Below are positions 34,493 through 43,307 of a stretch of DNA of 64,000 bases, in pieces. How positions within the stretch are numbered: position 1 is the stretch's first letter; the number at the start of each line of letters is the position of its first letter. A program made the translations under genes and the position numbers. The notes under the pieces are model-generated. The model saw only the letters and a program-made list of their open reading frames with translations. It was not told the origin of the DNA and searched no databases. Source of the stretch: Devosia submarina (lineage in GTDB: Bacteria; Pseudomonadota; Alphaproteobacteria; Rhizobiales; Devosiaceae); NCBI RefSeq assembly GCF_003056345.1, contig NZ_PYWB01000002.1:186001-250000 (forward strand), in the 5' to 3' direction.

Positions 34493-35782
34493 ATGACAAA
34501 GACGATGACGACCCGGCGCCACTTCCTGCAAGGCGCTACCGCCACGGCAGCCACCCTGCTGGCGGCCAAGGCGCTGTTTCCATCAGGGGTCTTTGCACAA
34601 GGGGCTGGACCCGAAGTCACCGGTGCAAAGCTGGGCTTTATTGCGCTCACCGATTCCTCGCCGCTGATCATCGCGCGGGAAAAAGGATTTTTCGCCCAGC
34701 ATGGCGTTGGGGATGTGGAGGTGCTGAAGCAAGCCTCCTGGGGCGCAACGCGCGACAATCTGGTGCTGGGCGGCGCGGCCAACGGGATCGATGGGGCCCA
34801 TATCCTGACGCCCATGCCCTACCTCATGAGCCTGGGCACGGTGACGAACGGCGCGCCGGTGCCGATGTCGATCATTGCGCGATTGAACCTGGATGCACAG
34901 GGCATTTCGGTGAGCCAGGCCTACAAGGATGCTGGCGTGGGGCTCGATGCATCGCCGCTCAAGGCGATCTTTGCCGAACGCAAGGCGGCGGGGCAGGAGG
35001 TCAATGTGGCCATGACCTTTCCCGGCGGCACGCATGATCTGTGGATCCGCTATTGGCTGGCAGCGGGCGGGATCGATCCCAACAGCGAAGTGTCGCTGAT
35101 CACCGTGCCGCCTCCGCAGATGGTCGCCAACATGAAGGTGGGCACCATGGACGCGTTCTGCGTCGGGGAGCCCTGGAACGAGCAGCTGGTGAACCAGAAT
35201 GTGGGCTTCACCGCGACGACGACAGGCGAAATCTGGAAGAACCATCCAGAAAAGGCGCTGGCGCTGCGCAACGACTTCATCGAAGCCAATCCGCGCGCAA
35301 CAGAGGCGATCCTGATGGCCGTGATGGAAGCGGCGCAATGGGCCGATGCCACCGAGAACAAGGAAGAGCTGGCGCAGATTTTGGGCAAGCGGCCCTGGTT
35401 CAACATTCCGGCGGCTGATGTGGCCGGTCGGCTCAAGGGCGACATCAATTACGGCAATGGGCGCGTCGAAACGGCGACCGGGCTCGAGATGAAGTTTTGG
35501 CGCGACCATGCGTCCTATCCGTTCAAGAGCCACGATGCCTGGTTCCTCGCGGAGAACATGCGTTGGGGCTATCTACCGGGGACGACCGATATTGCGGCGA
35601 CCGTCGATCAGGTGAACCGCGAGGACCTTTGGCGCGGGGCGGCGGCAACGTTGGGCGTGGCGGCAAGCGACATTCCCGAGGGGACGTCACGTGGGATCGA
35701 GACCTTCTTTGATGGGAAGGTTTTCGATCCGGCCGATCCAGGGGCGTACCTCGAGAGCCTGGCGATCAAGGCGATGGTTTGA
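34493..35782 (+). CDS. nrtA: NrtA, Tat-exported nitrate-binding protein of an ABC importer
   Basis: A 429-residue protein with a twin-arginine signal (TTRRHFLQGATATAATLLAA...GVFAQ) and the CmpA/NrtA/NasF fold (IDGAHILTPMPYLMSLG, MDAFCVGEPWNEQL). It captures nitrate in the periplasm. The ATG at 34493 follows GGAG by 6 nt and is the first in-frame start after the attenuator. First structural gene of the nitrate operon. Confidence 0.92.
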   Translation: MTKTMTTRRHFLQGATATAATLLAAKALFPSGVFAQGAGPEVTGAKLGFIALTDSSPLIIAREKGFFAQHGVGDVEVLKQASWGATRDNLVLGGAANGIDGAHILTPMPYLMSLGTVTNGAPVPMSIIARLNLDAQGISVSQAYKDAGVGLDASPLKAIFAERKAAGQEVNVAMTFPGGTHDLWIRYWLAAGGIDPNSEVSLITVPPPQMVANMKVGTMDAFCVGEPWNEQLVNQNVGFTATTTGEIWKNHPEKALALRNDFIEANPRATEAILMAVMEAAQWADATENKEELAQILGKRPWFNIPAADVAGRLKGDINYGNGRVETATGLEMKFWRDHASYPFKSHDAWFLAENMRWGYLPGTTDIAATVDQVNREDLWRGAAATLGVAASDIPEGTSRGIETFFDGKVFDPADPGAYLESLAIKAMV

Positions 35783-35805
35783 GGCCAACCGACCCCACCC
35801 TTGAT

Positions 35806-35826
35806 CCCTCCCCGCAAGGGGGAGGG
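35806..35826. repeat. Palindromic repeat, CCCTCCCC family, inside the nitrate operon
   Basis: CCCTCCCC-gcaag-GGGGAGGG between nrtA and nrtB, with the same flanks (CCCTTGATC before, GTCGACTGA after) as the copy at 13376. As a hairpin between a binding-protein gene and a permease gene it could lower downstream expression. Confidence 0.8.
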
Positions 35827-35871
35827 TGTCGACTGAACCATCAGGGTAACAACATTCGAAGGGACTTTGCT

Positions 35872-36765
35872 ATGCCCGCCAACGTTCAACGCCTGCCGAC
35901 TGCGGCTTTGCCGGAAACCAGCGTACCGGCTGCTGTGGTCAGTTTACCCAAGCGTCCAAGGCGCACGCGGTCGTGGGGAAAGACTGCGGCGCAGATTGCT
36001 AGCAATGTGGTGCCACCGCTGGTGGTGTTCGCGCTGCTGCTGGTGGTCTGGCAGATCCTGTGTTCGTCGCCGGGGGCATCGCTGCCGTCTCCAAGCCAGG
36101 TTTGGAGCGATGCGGGGGAGCTGATCGTCAGTCCGTTCTTTGATTATGGACAGGGCGACATTGGGCTGGGCTTGCGGGTGTTGACGTCGTTGCAGCGGGT
36201 GGCGATCGGCTTTGGGATTGCGGCGGTAGTGGGGGTGGCTATTGGGGCGGTGATCGGGCAGTCGGTTTGGGCCATGCGGGGGCTCGATCCAATTTTCCAG
36301 ATCCTGCGCACGGTGCCGCCGCTGGCCTGGCTGCCGCTGTCGCTAGCGGCATTCATGGATTCCGCGCCGTCGGCGATTTTCGTGATTTTCATCACCTCGG
36401 TCTGGCCGGTGATCATCAACACGGCGGTGGGCGTGCGCAACATTCCGCAGGATTACCGGAACGTGGCCGAAATCCTGCAGCTCAACCCGGCCGAGTTCTT
36501 TTTCAAGATCATGATCCCGGCGGCGGCGCCCTACATTTTCACCGGGCTCAAGATCGGCGTGGGCCTGTCCTGGCTCGCCATCGTGGCCGCCGAGATGCTG
36601 ACGGGCGGTGTGGGAATCGGGTTCTTTATCTGGGACGCGTGGAATTCGTCGCGCCTCTCCGACATCATCGTGGCGCTGGCCTATATCGGGCTTGTTGGGT
36701 TCATGCTCGACCGGCTGGTTTCGGCCATAGGCGCCTTTGTCACCCGCGGCACAGCCGCGAACTAA
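35872..36765 (+). CDS. nrtB: NrtB, nitrate ABC transporter permease
   Basis: A 297-residue permease with six membrane helices; key loop RNVAEILQLNPAEFFFKIMI is the EAA-like coupling motif. N-terminal 45 residues are cytoplasmic and Pro/Arg-rich (KRPRRTRSWGK). ATG at 35872 follows AAGGGA; the longer frame upstream is translated repeat. It pairs with the ATPase at 36778. Confidence 0.92.
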   Translation: MPANVQRLPTAALPETSVPAAVVSLPKRPRRTRSWGKTAAQIASNVVPPLVVFALLLVVWQILCSSPGASLPSPSQVWSDAGELIVSPFFDYGQGDIGLGLRVLTSLQRVAIGFGIAAVVGVAIGAVIGQSVWAMRGLDPIFQILRTVPPLAWLPLSLAAFMDSAPSAIFVIFITSVWPVIINTAVGVRNIPQDYRNVAEILQLNPAEFFFKIMIPAAAPYIFTGLKIGVGLSWLAIVAAEMLTGGVGIGFFIWDAWNSSRLSDIIVALAYIGLVGFMLDRLVSAIGAFVTRGTAAN

Positions 36766-36777
36766 GGGGCCAGACAC

Positions 36778-37569
36778 ATGAGCTATCTCACACTCGAAAA
36801 CGTCGACAAGTATTTCGACCGTGGCGGGCAGCGCTCGGAGGTCCTCAAGGACATTTCGCTCGATATCGCCGAGGGGGAAGTAATTTCCATCATCGGGCAT
36901 TCCGGGTGCGGGAAGTCCACCTTGCTCAACCTCATTGCGGGGCTGACCGAAGTGTCGTCGGGTGGCATCCAGCTGGAGGGGCACGAGATCAATGGACCAG
37001 GACCCGAACGGGCCGTAGTGTTCCAGAACCACTCGCTGCTGCCCTGGCTCACGGTCTACGAGAACGTCAATCTGGCTGTCAGCAAGGTGTTCGGCAAAAC
37101 CAAGAGCAAGGGCGAGCGGCATGACTGGATCATGCACAATCTCGATCTCGTGCAGATGAGCCACGCCCGGGACAAGCGCCCGACCGAGATCTCGGGCGGC
37201 ATGAAGCAGCGTGTTGGGATCGCCCGGGCGCTCGCCATGCAGCCCAAGATCCTGCTGCTGGACGAACCCTTCGGCGCGCTCGATGCGTTGACCCGCGCGC
37301 ATCTGCAGGATGCCGTCATGGGTATCCAGAAGCGCTTGGGCTCAACCATGATCATGATCACCCATGATGTGGACGAGGCGGTGCTCTTAAGCGATCGCAT
37401 CGTGATGATGACCAATGGGCCGTCGGCACGGATCGGGGAAATTCTCCCTGTGCCGCTGGAGCGCCCGCGCGACCGCATCGCCCTTGCCGGAGACCGCACG
37501 TACCTCCAATGCCGCGAGGCGGTGCTCAAATTCCTCTACGAGCGCCACCGCTTCGTGGAAGCGGCATAG
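36778..37569 (+). CDS. nrtD: Nitrate ABC transporter ATP-binding protein (NrtD-type)
   Basis: A 263-residue ATPase: Walker A GHSGCGKS, signature EISGGMKQRVGIARAL, Walker B LLLDEPFGALD. The length matches NrtD or SsuB-type ATPases; it lacks the binding-protein-like C-terminal domain of cyanobacterial NrtC. Twelve bp after nrtB and 12 bp before nirB, so part of the same operon. Confidence 0.9.
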   Translation: MSYLTLENVDKYFDRGGQRSEVLKDISLDIAEGEVISIIGHSGCGKSTLLNLIAGLTEVSSGGIQLEGHEINGPGPERAVVFQNHSLLPWLTVYENVNLAVSKVFGKTKSKGERHDWIMHNLDLVQMSHARDKRPTEISGGMKQRVGIARALAMQPKILLLDEPFGALDALTRAHLQDAVMGIQKRLGSTMIMITHDVDEAVLLSDRIVMMTNGPSARIGEILPVPLERPRDRIALAGDRTYLQCREAVLKFLYERHRFVEAA

Positions 37570-37581
37570 GGAGCCCCGCCA

Positions 37582-40032
37582 ATGAAAGAAAAACTCGTCA
37601 TCATCGGCAATGGCATGGCGCCGGGCCGGGCGCTGGAAAAGCTCTTCGAGACTGGTCCCAGCCGCTACAGCGTCACCATTTTCAACGCCGAGCCACGCGT
37701 CAATTATGATCGCATCATGCTCTCGCCAGTCCTGTCGGGCGAAAAGAGCTTCGAGGACATCATTATCCATGGAGACGGCTGGTACATCGAGCATGGGATC
37801 ATGCTCTATAAAGGGCACAGGATCGTCGAGATCGACCGCGAGAAGCGCATGGTGCGCTCCGAGCAGGGTGCGACGGCGGAATACGACAAGCTGATCATCG
37901 CCACGGGATCGGTGCCGTTCATTATCCCCGTGCCCGGGCACAAGCTGCCGGGTGTGTTGAGCTATCGCGACCTCGATGACGTGCATGCCATGATGCTGGC
38001 GGCAAAAGGGCGCGGGCATGCAGTGGTGATCGGCGGGGGGCTCCTGGGGCTGGAGGCCGCGGCGGGGCTGCTGAATCAAGGCATGAGCGTCACGGTATTG
38101 CACGTCAATCCGACGCTGATGGAGCGCCAGCTCGATCCGGCAGCGGGGTATCTGTTGCAGCGCGAGCTGGAGCGGCGCGGGATCGAGGTGATCACCAAGG
38201 CCAATACCAAGGAGATCATCGGCGGAAGCCGGGTCGAGGCGGTGTTGCTCGACGACGGGCGGCGCATTTCGGCCGATCTTGTGGTGATGGCCGTGGGCAT
38301 CCGCCCCAATGCGGCGCTGGGGAAGGAAGCGGGGCTGGCGGTCAATCGCGGCATTGTGGTCAACGACCAGATGCAGACATCCGACCCGGCCATCTACGCC
38401 CTGGGTGAATGCGCGGAGGTGGGTGGCACCTGTTATGGGCTGGTGGCGCCGCTTTATAGCCAGGCCAATATCGTTGCGGCCCATCTGAGCGGCGACAGCA
38501 AGGCAGCGTTCGTGCCGCAATATACGGCGACCCGGCTCAAGGTGACGGGGATCGACCTTTATTCGGTGGGCGACTTTGCCGAAGGCGAGGACCGCGAGGA
38601 GATCGTGCTGCGCGATGCGACGGCGGGTGTCTACAAGCGGGTGATCCTGCGGGATGATCGGATTATCGGGGCCGTGCTTTATGGGGATACGGCCGATGGC
38701 CCGTGGTTCTTCGACATGCTCAAGAACGGGACTGACACGCGCCCCATGCGCGACACGCTGATCTTCGGCCAGGCCTATCAGGGGGGCACCCCGCTGGACC
38801 CTATGGCGGCCGTTGCAGCCTTGCCGGATGAGGCAGAGATCTGTGGCTGTAACGGCGTGTGCAAGGGCAAGATCACCGATGCCATTACCGGCAAAGGGCT
38901 GACGACGCTTGATGGCGTTCGGGCGCATACCAAGGCTTCGGCTTCGTGTGGCTCGTGCACGGGGCTGGTGGAGCAATTGCTGCGGGCAACGCTGGGCGAT
39001 GGGTACAATCCGGCGGCGGTGCAGCCCATGTGTCCGTGCACGGACTATGGGCATGACGATGTGCGGCGGCTGATCGTGGCCAAGTCTCTCAAGTCCATTC
39101 CTGCGGTCATGCAGGAGCTGGAGTGGAAGACCTCGTGCGGCTGCGCGAAATGCCGGCCTGCGCTCAACTATTACCTCGTGGCCGACTGGCCGGGCGAATA
39201 CGAGGACGATGGGCAATCGCGGTTCATCAATGAGCGCGTCCACGCCAATATCCAGAAGGACGGGACCTATTCGGTGGTGCCGCGGATGTGGGGCGGGATG
39301 ACCAACCCGAAGGAATTGCGCGCCATAGCTGATGTTGCCGACAAGTTCGCCATCCCGGCGGTGAAGGTGACGGGCGGGCAGCGCATCGATTTGCTGGGCG
39401 TGAAGAAAGAGGATCTGCCGGCGGTCTGGGCGGATCTCAATGCGGCTGGGATGGTTTCCGGCGCGGCTTATGCCAAGGGGCTGCGGACGGTGAAGACCTG
39501 CGTCGGGTCGGACTGGTGCCGGTTCGGAACGCAGGATTCAACAGGGCTTGGTATCCGCATTGAAAAGTTCATGTGGGGCGCCTGGACGCCGGCCAAGCTC
39601 AAGCTGGCTGTGTCGGGTTGCCCGCGCAATTGCGCTGAGGCGACGTGCAAGGACATCGGCGTGATCTGCGTGGACTCGGGTTACGACATCCACTTTGCGG
39701 GTGCTGCGGGCCTCGACATCAAGGGGACTGAACTCCTGTGCCATGCCGACACGGAAGACGAGGCGCTGGAGATCATCGTGGCGCTGACCCAGCTTTATCG
39801 CGAGCAGGGGCGCTATCTCGAGCGCATCTACAAATGGGCCAAGCGGGTGGGCACGCCTTCGATCCTCGCCAATGTGGTGACCGATCGCGAGAAGCGCCGG
39901 CACTATTACGAGCGCTTCGTTTATTCCCAGACCTTTGCCCAGGTGGACCCCTGGGAAGAGCGCGTCAACGGCAAGGATGCCCATGAGTTTGCCGCCATGG
40001 CCGAGTTCGGCCTGCCGGTTGCAGCGGAGTGA
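37582..40032 (+). CDS. nirB: NirB, large subunit of NADH-dependent assimilatory nitrite reductase
   Basis: An 816-residue flavo-siroheme enzyme reducing nitrite to ammonium. FAD domain with GNGMAPGRALEKL at the start, NAD-binding VVIGGGLLGLEAA near 155, BFD-type [2Fe-2S] cysteines (CGCNGVC about 420, CGSC about 455), a CGCAKC pair about 518, and siroheme/[4Fe-4S] ligands TCVGSDWC (about 638) and GCPRNCAEATC (about 678). All catalytic cysteines are present. GGGAG precedes the ATG. nirD follows by 5 bp. Confidence 0.95.
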   Translation: MKEKLVIIGNGMAPGRALEKLFETGPSRYSVTIFNAEPRVNYDRIMLSPVLSGEKSFEDIIIHGDGWYIEHGIMLYKGHRIVEIDREKRMVRSEQGATAEYDKLIIATGSVPFIIPVPGHKLPGVLSYRDLDDVHAMMLAAKGRGHAVVIGGGLLGLEAAAGLLNQGMSVTVLHVNPTLMERQLDPAAGYLLQRELERRGIEVITKANTKEIIGGSRVEAVLLDDGRRISADLVVMAVGIRPNAALGKEAGLAVNRGIVVNDQMQTSDPAIYALGECAEVGGTCYGLVAPLYSQANIVAAHLSGDSKAAFVPQYTATRLKVTGIDLYSVGDFAEGEDREEIVLRDATAGVYKRVILRDDRIIGAVLYGDTADGPWFFDMLKNGTDTRPMRDTLIFGQAYQGGTPLDPMAAVAALPDEAEICGCNGVCKGKITDAITGKGLTTLDGVRAHTKASASCGSCTGLVEQLLRATLGDGYNPAAVQPMCPCTDYGHDDVRRLIVAKSLKSIPAVMQELEWKTSCGCAKCRPALNYYLVADWPGEYEDDGQSRFINERVHANIQKDGTYSVVPRMWGGMTNPKELRAIADVADKFAIPAVKVTGGQRIDLLGVKKEDLPAVWADLNAAGMVSGAAYAKGLRTVKTCVGSDWCRFGTQDSTGLGIRIEKFMWGAWTPAKLKLAVSGCPRNCAEATCKDIGVICVDSGYDIHFAGAAGLDIKGTELLCHADTEDEALEIIVALTQLYREQGRYLERIYKWAKRVGTPSILANVVTDREKRRHYYERFVYSQTFAQVDPWEERVNGKDAHEFAAMAEFGLPVAAE

Positions 40033-40037
40033 ATGGC

Positions 40038-40370
40038 ATGACCGATTGGATCGAAATTGGCACAGTCCAGGCCATTCCCCGGCGTGGAGCGCGATGCGTC
40101 AGCGTGCCGGGTGGCAAGATCGCGGTGTTCCGCACGCAGGAAGACCAGATCTTTGCCATCGAGAACCGTTGCCCGCATCGCAATGGGCCGTTGAGCGAAG
40201 GGATTGTGCATGGCGGGTCGGTGACGTGCCCGCTGCACAATTGGGTGTTTGACCTCGCAACCGGGAAGGCTCTGGGAGCCGATGAGGGAGAGGTCAGGAC
40301 CTATCCTATCGATGTGGTGGATGGGCGCATATTCCTTGCCGCCGATCTGGTAGCGGTGGCGGCGGAATGA
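40038..40370 (+). CDS. nirD: NirD, small Rieske-type subunit of nitrite reductase
   Basis: A 110-residue Rieske-like protein with the full CxH (CPHRNG) and CxxH (CPLHNW) cluster motif. Many NirD proteins lack these ligands, so this one probably binds [2Fe-2S]. ATG at 40038 (MTDWIEIG) is 8 nt after GGAG; the GTG at 40029 overlaps nirB and is less likely. Its last 4 bp overlap the start of nasA. Confidence 0.9.
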   Translation: MTDWIEIGTVQAIPRRGARCVSVPGGKIAVFRTQEDQIFAIENRCPHRNGPLSEGIVHGGSVTCPLHNWVFDLATGKALGADEGEVRTYPIDVVDGRIFLAADLVAVAAE

Positions 40371-43009
40371 ACCAGATGGCTGCTGGCAACACTGTGCGCA
40401 CCACCTGTCCCTATTGCGGGGTGGGATGTGGCGTGTTGGCGACGCCGCAGGCGGATGGTTCGGTCGCCATTGCGGGTGATCCCGATCATCCGGCCAATTG
40501 GGGGCGGCTGTGTTCCAAGGGATCGGCGCTGGGGGAAACGCTCTCGCTCAAGGGGCGGCTGCTTTATCCCGAGATTGGGGGCAAGCGGGCGGGCTGGGAC
40601 AAGGCGCTGGATTTGGTGGCGCAAAAATTCAGCCAGGCCATCGCGGAGCATGGACCCAATTCGGTGGCCTTTTATGGCTCGGGGCAATTGCTGACGGAAG
40701 ACTATTACGTCGCCAACAAGCTGATGAAGGGGTTCATCGGCTCGGGGAATATGGACACCAATTCCCGGCTTTGCATGGCGTCCAGTGTAGCAGGACACAA
40801 GCGGGCGTTTGGGTCCGATACGGTGCCGGGGAACTATGAGGATCTCGAGCTGGCGGATCTGATCGTGCTGGTGGGGTCCAATCTCGGATGGTGTCATCCG
40901 GTGCTGTATCAGCGGATTGCCAAGGCCAAGGGGGAGCGGCCCGAGATGCGGGTGGTGCTCATTGATCCGCGGCGGACCAATACAGCCGACATTGCCGATC
41001 TGCATCTGCCGATCCAGTCGGACGGGGATGGGGCGCTGTTTGTAGGGCTGCTGCGCTTTCTGGAACAGAATGGGCGGGCGGACGAGCGGTTTGTGCGGGA
41101 GCATACGAGCGGGCTGGGGGCGGCGCTGGATATTGCCGAGGACTGGCCGGTAAGCCGGGTTGCGGAGGCGACGGGAGTGCCAGAGGCATCGGTGCGCCAG
41201 TTCTACGAATGGTTTGCCGGAACGGAGAAAACCGTCACCTTGTTCTCCCAAGGAGTGAACCAGTCGGCGTCCGGCACGGACAAGGTCAATGCCATTATCA
41301 ATTGCCATTTGCTGACGGGGCGCATTGGGCGGCCGGGCATGGGGCCGTTTTCGGTGACGGGACAGCCCAATGCAATGGGCGGGCGCGAAGTGGGCGGGCT
41401 TGCCAATATGCTGGCAGCGCATATGGATTACACGCCCGAGGCGATCGAGCGGGTTGGGCGGTTCTGGGGAAGCGATCGGCTCGCGCGGGAGCCGGGGCTC
41501 AAGGCGGTTGATCTCTTTCGGGCCATGGCGCGGGGGGAGATCAAGGCTCTCTGGATCATGGCAACCAATCCGGTGGATTCCATGCCGGAAGCCGATCTGG
41601 TGCGCGAGGCGCTAGGGCAATGCCCGTTCGTGGTGGTGTCGGATATGTCGGCTGAGACCGATACATGCATCGTAGCCGATGTTCGGCTGCCGGCAGCGGG
41701 TTGGGGCGAAAAGGACGGAACCGTCACCAATTCGGAGCGGCGGATTTCGCGCCAGCGGCCGTTTTTGCCGCTGCCCAGCGAAGCGCGGCCAGATTGGTGG
41801 ATCATCACGGAGGTCGCCAAGCGGATGGGGTTTGGCGCGGCATTTGATTACGCCGGGCCCAAGCAGATCTTTGCCGAGCATGTGGCGCTGTCCGCATTCG
41901 AAAATGGGGGCACGCGGGATTTCGACCTCTCTGGCCTGCAGGATGTCGACTACCACCAGTTGAAGCCCGTGCAATGGCCGGTGTGTCATAAGCCGACAGC
42001 GCGCATGTTTGCGGATGGACGGTTCTATACCGCTGACGGCAAGGCGCAGTTCGTGCCGGTGTGCCCGCCGCCGCCCTTCGTGCCAGCGCCGGGGCAGTTC
42101 GTGCTCAATACGGGCCGGGTGCGCGACCATTGGCACACCATGACGCGGACGGGCAAGGCGGCGCGGCTTTCGGCGCATTATGCCGAGCCATTTGTGGAAA
42201 TCCATCCCAATGATGCGCGTGTGTTGGGCATTGGGCGGGCGACGCTGGTGCGGGTGAGCAGCAGGCATGGTCAGGCCGTGTTGCGGGCGCTGGTAACGGA
42301 TAGGCAAAGGCATGGGCAATTGTTTGCGCCCATGCACTGGACGGACCAGTTTGCCTCTTGCGGGCGGATCGATGCGCTGGTCGCGGGAAAGGTCGACCCG
42401 CAATCGCACCAGCCGGCGCTCAAGATGGCGCTGGTGCATGCCGAGCCGTTTCGGGTTGCGCTTTATGGATTTTTCGTCTCACGCACGCGGCCGCTCCTAT
42501 CGGGGTTGGCCTACTGGGCCCTTGCGGAAGCTGTGGGCGGTGTGCGGGGCGAGATTGCCCTGGCGCAAGAGCCGGCGGATTGGCTAGGCTGGGCGCGGGC
42601 CATGTTTGGCGTGGGTGCCGATGCCGAGTTGATCAGCGTTCGCGATGCGCAGTCTGGCCGGCGCAGCATGGCGCTGGTGGAGGGTGGCAGGCTCGTCTTT
42701 GCGCTTTACCTGTCGCCCGATCCGGTGCTGGTGTCGCGGCAATGGGCGGTGGATCTGCTTGCAGCAGAACAGGTCTCAGGCGCCAGGGTTTTGGCGGGGC
42801 GGCCAGGTACCGACATGCCGGATAGCGGCGCAATTGTGTGCGCGTGCTTTGGCGTGGGCGTTAACACGATCGCGGCGGCAGTGACTGGCCAGGGCTGCAC
42901 AACAGTGGAAGCGGTGGGAGCCTGCACGCGGGCGGGGACCAATTGCGGCTCGTGCCGTGCGGAGATCCGGGGCATCATCGAGGCGCATCGTCTCCAAGCC
43001 GCAGAGTAG
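40367..43009 (+). CDS. nasA: NasA, assimilatory nitrate reductase catalytic subunit with C-terminal BFD domain
   Basis: An 880-residue molybdopterin enzyme. N-terminal [4Fe-4S] site CPYCGVGCGV with distal Cys in RLCSKG, the bis-MGD Cys in SRLCMASSVAGHKRAFG, and a molydopterin dinucleotide-binding domain from about 570. The C-terminal 60 residues add a BFD-like [2Fe-2S] domain (CACFGVGV about 823, GTNCGSCRAEI about 860), giving electron entry without a separate NasC-type domain. It reduces nitrate to nitrite in the cytoplasm. Overlaps nirD by ATGA. Confidence 0.94.
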   Translation: MNQMAAGNTVRTTCPYCGVGCGVLATPQADGSVAIAGDPDHPANWGRLCSKGSALGETLSLKGRLLYPEIGGKRAGWDKALDLVAQKFSQAIAEHGPNSVAFYGSGQLLTEDYYVANKLMKGFIGSGNMDTNSRLCMASSVAGHKRAFGSDTVPGNYEDLELADLIVLVGSNLGWCHPVLYQRIAKAKGERPEMRVVLIDPRRTNTADIADLHLPIQSDGDGALFVGLLRFLEQNGRADERFVREHTSGLGAALDIAEDWPVSRVAEATGVPEASVRQFYEWFAGTEKTVTLFSQGVNQSASGTDKVNAIINCHLLTGRIGRPGMGPFSVTGQPNAMGGREVGGLANMLAAHMDYTPEAIERVGRFWGSDRLAREPGLKAVDLFRAMARGEIKALWIMATNPVDSMPEADLVREALGQCPFVVVSDMSAETDTCIVADVRLPAAGWGEKDGTVTNSERRISRQRPFLPLPSEARPDWWIITEVAKRMGFGAAFDYAGPKQIFAEHVALSAFENGGTRDFDLSGLQDVDYHQLKPVQWPVCHKPTARMFADGRFYTADGKAQFVPVCPPPPFVPAPGQFVLNTGRVRDHWHTMTRTGKAARLSAHYAEPFVEIHPNDARVLGIGRATLVRVSSRHGQAVLRALVTDRQRHGQLFAPMHWTDQFASCGRIDALVAGKVDPQSHQPALKMALVHAEPFRVALYGFFVSRTRPLLSGLAYWALAEAVGGVRGEIALAQEPADWLGWARAMFGVGADAELISVRDAQSGRRSMALVEGGRLVFALYLSPDPVLVSRQWAVDLLAAEQVSGARVLAGRPGTDMPDSGAIVCACFGVGVNTIAAAVTGQGCTTVEAVGACTRAGTNCGSCRAEIRGIIEAHRLQAAE

Positions 43010-43014
43010 CGGTT

Positions 43015-43041
43015 AAGCGGCCTAGGCTCCGCTTGCTTTTT
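43015..43041 (+). terminator. Intrinsic terminator of the nitrate assimilation operon
   Basis: AAGCGG-cctaggct-CCGCTT, then GC and five T, just after the nasA stop. Typical Rho-independent structure; it ends the nrtA-nasA transcript. Confidence 0.75.
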
Positions 43042-43225
43042 GCCTCCACGCAAGGGTGTGGGTGGAACGGAGTTTGCCCGCAATCATTGACCTCTTGCCC
43101 AATGCTGGCGATCGGACGATCGGTTCGAAGAGGCTGAAGGCCAAAGATGCGCCTGCGCTTGCCAAGCGCTGGGCAGCCCTGACTTGCACCCTTTGTGCAA
43201 GTCTTTGATCTCAATCACTTTTCGC

Positions 43226-43251
43226 GGAACTTACGACCTATTGTGGCCGTT
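43226..43251 (+). promoter_or_regulatory. EcfG-type general stress promoter upstream of the 43.3-45.8 kb operon
   Basis: GGAAC-N17-CGTT matches the alphaproteobacterial general-stress sigma consensus exactly. It ends 56 bp before the ATG at 43308. It predicts PhyR-EcfG control of the three envelope genes. Confidence 0.65.
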
Positions 43252-43307
43252 GGACGAGCAACTTGCAACCGCAAGGATTGCTTATTCCGCCTTGGAGGAT
43301 TTTCCAG

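Noticed and set aside
35779..35871. N-terminal extension of nrtB
   Set aside because: It translates the CCCTCCCC repeat; the ATG at 35872 has AAGGGA upstream.
37387..39243. 618-codon open frame antisense to nirB
   Set aside because: nirB carries every cofactor motif in the plus strand; the antisense frame has no recognisable domain.
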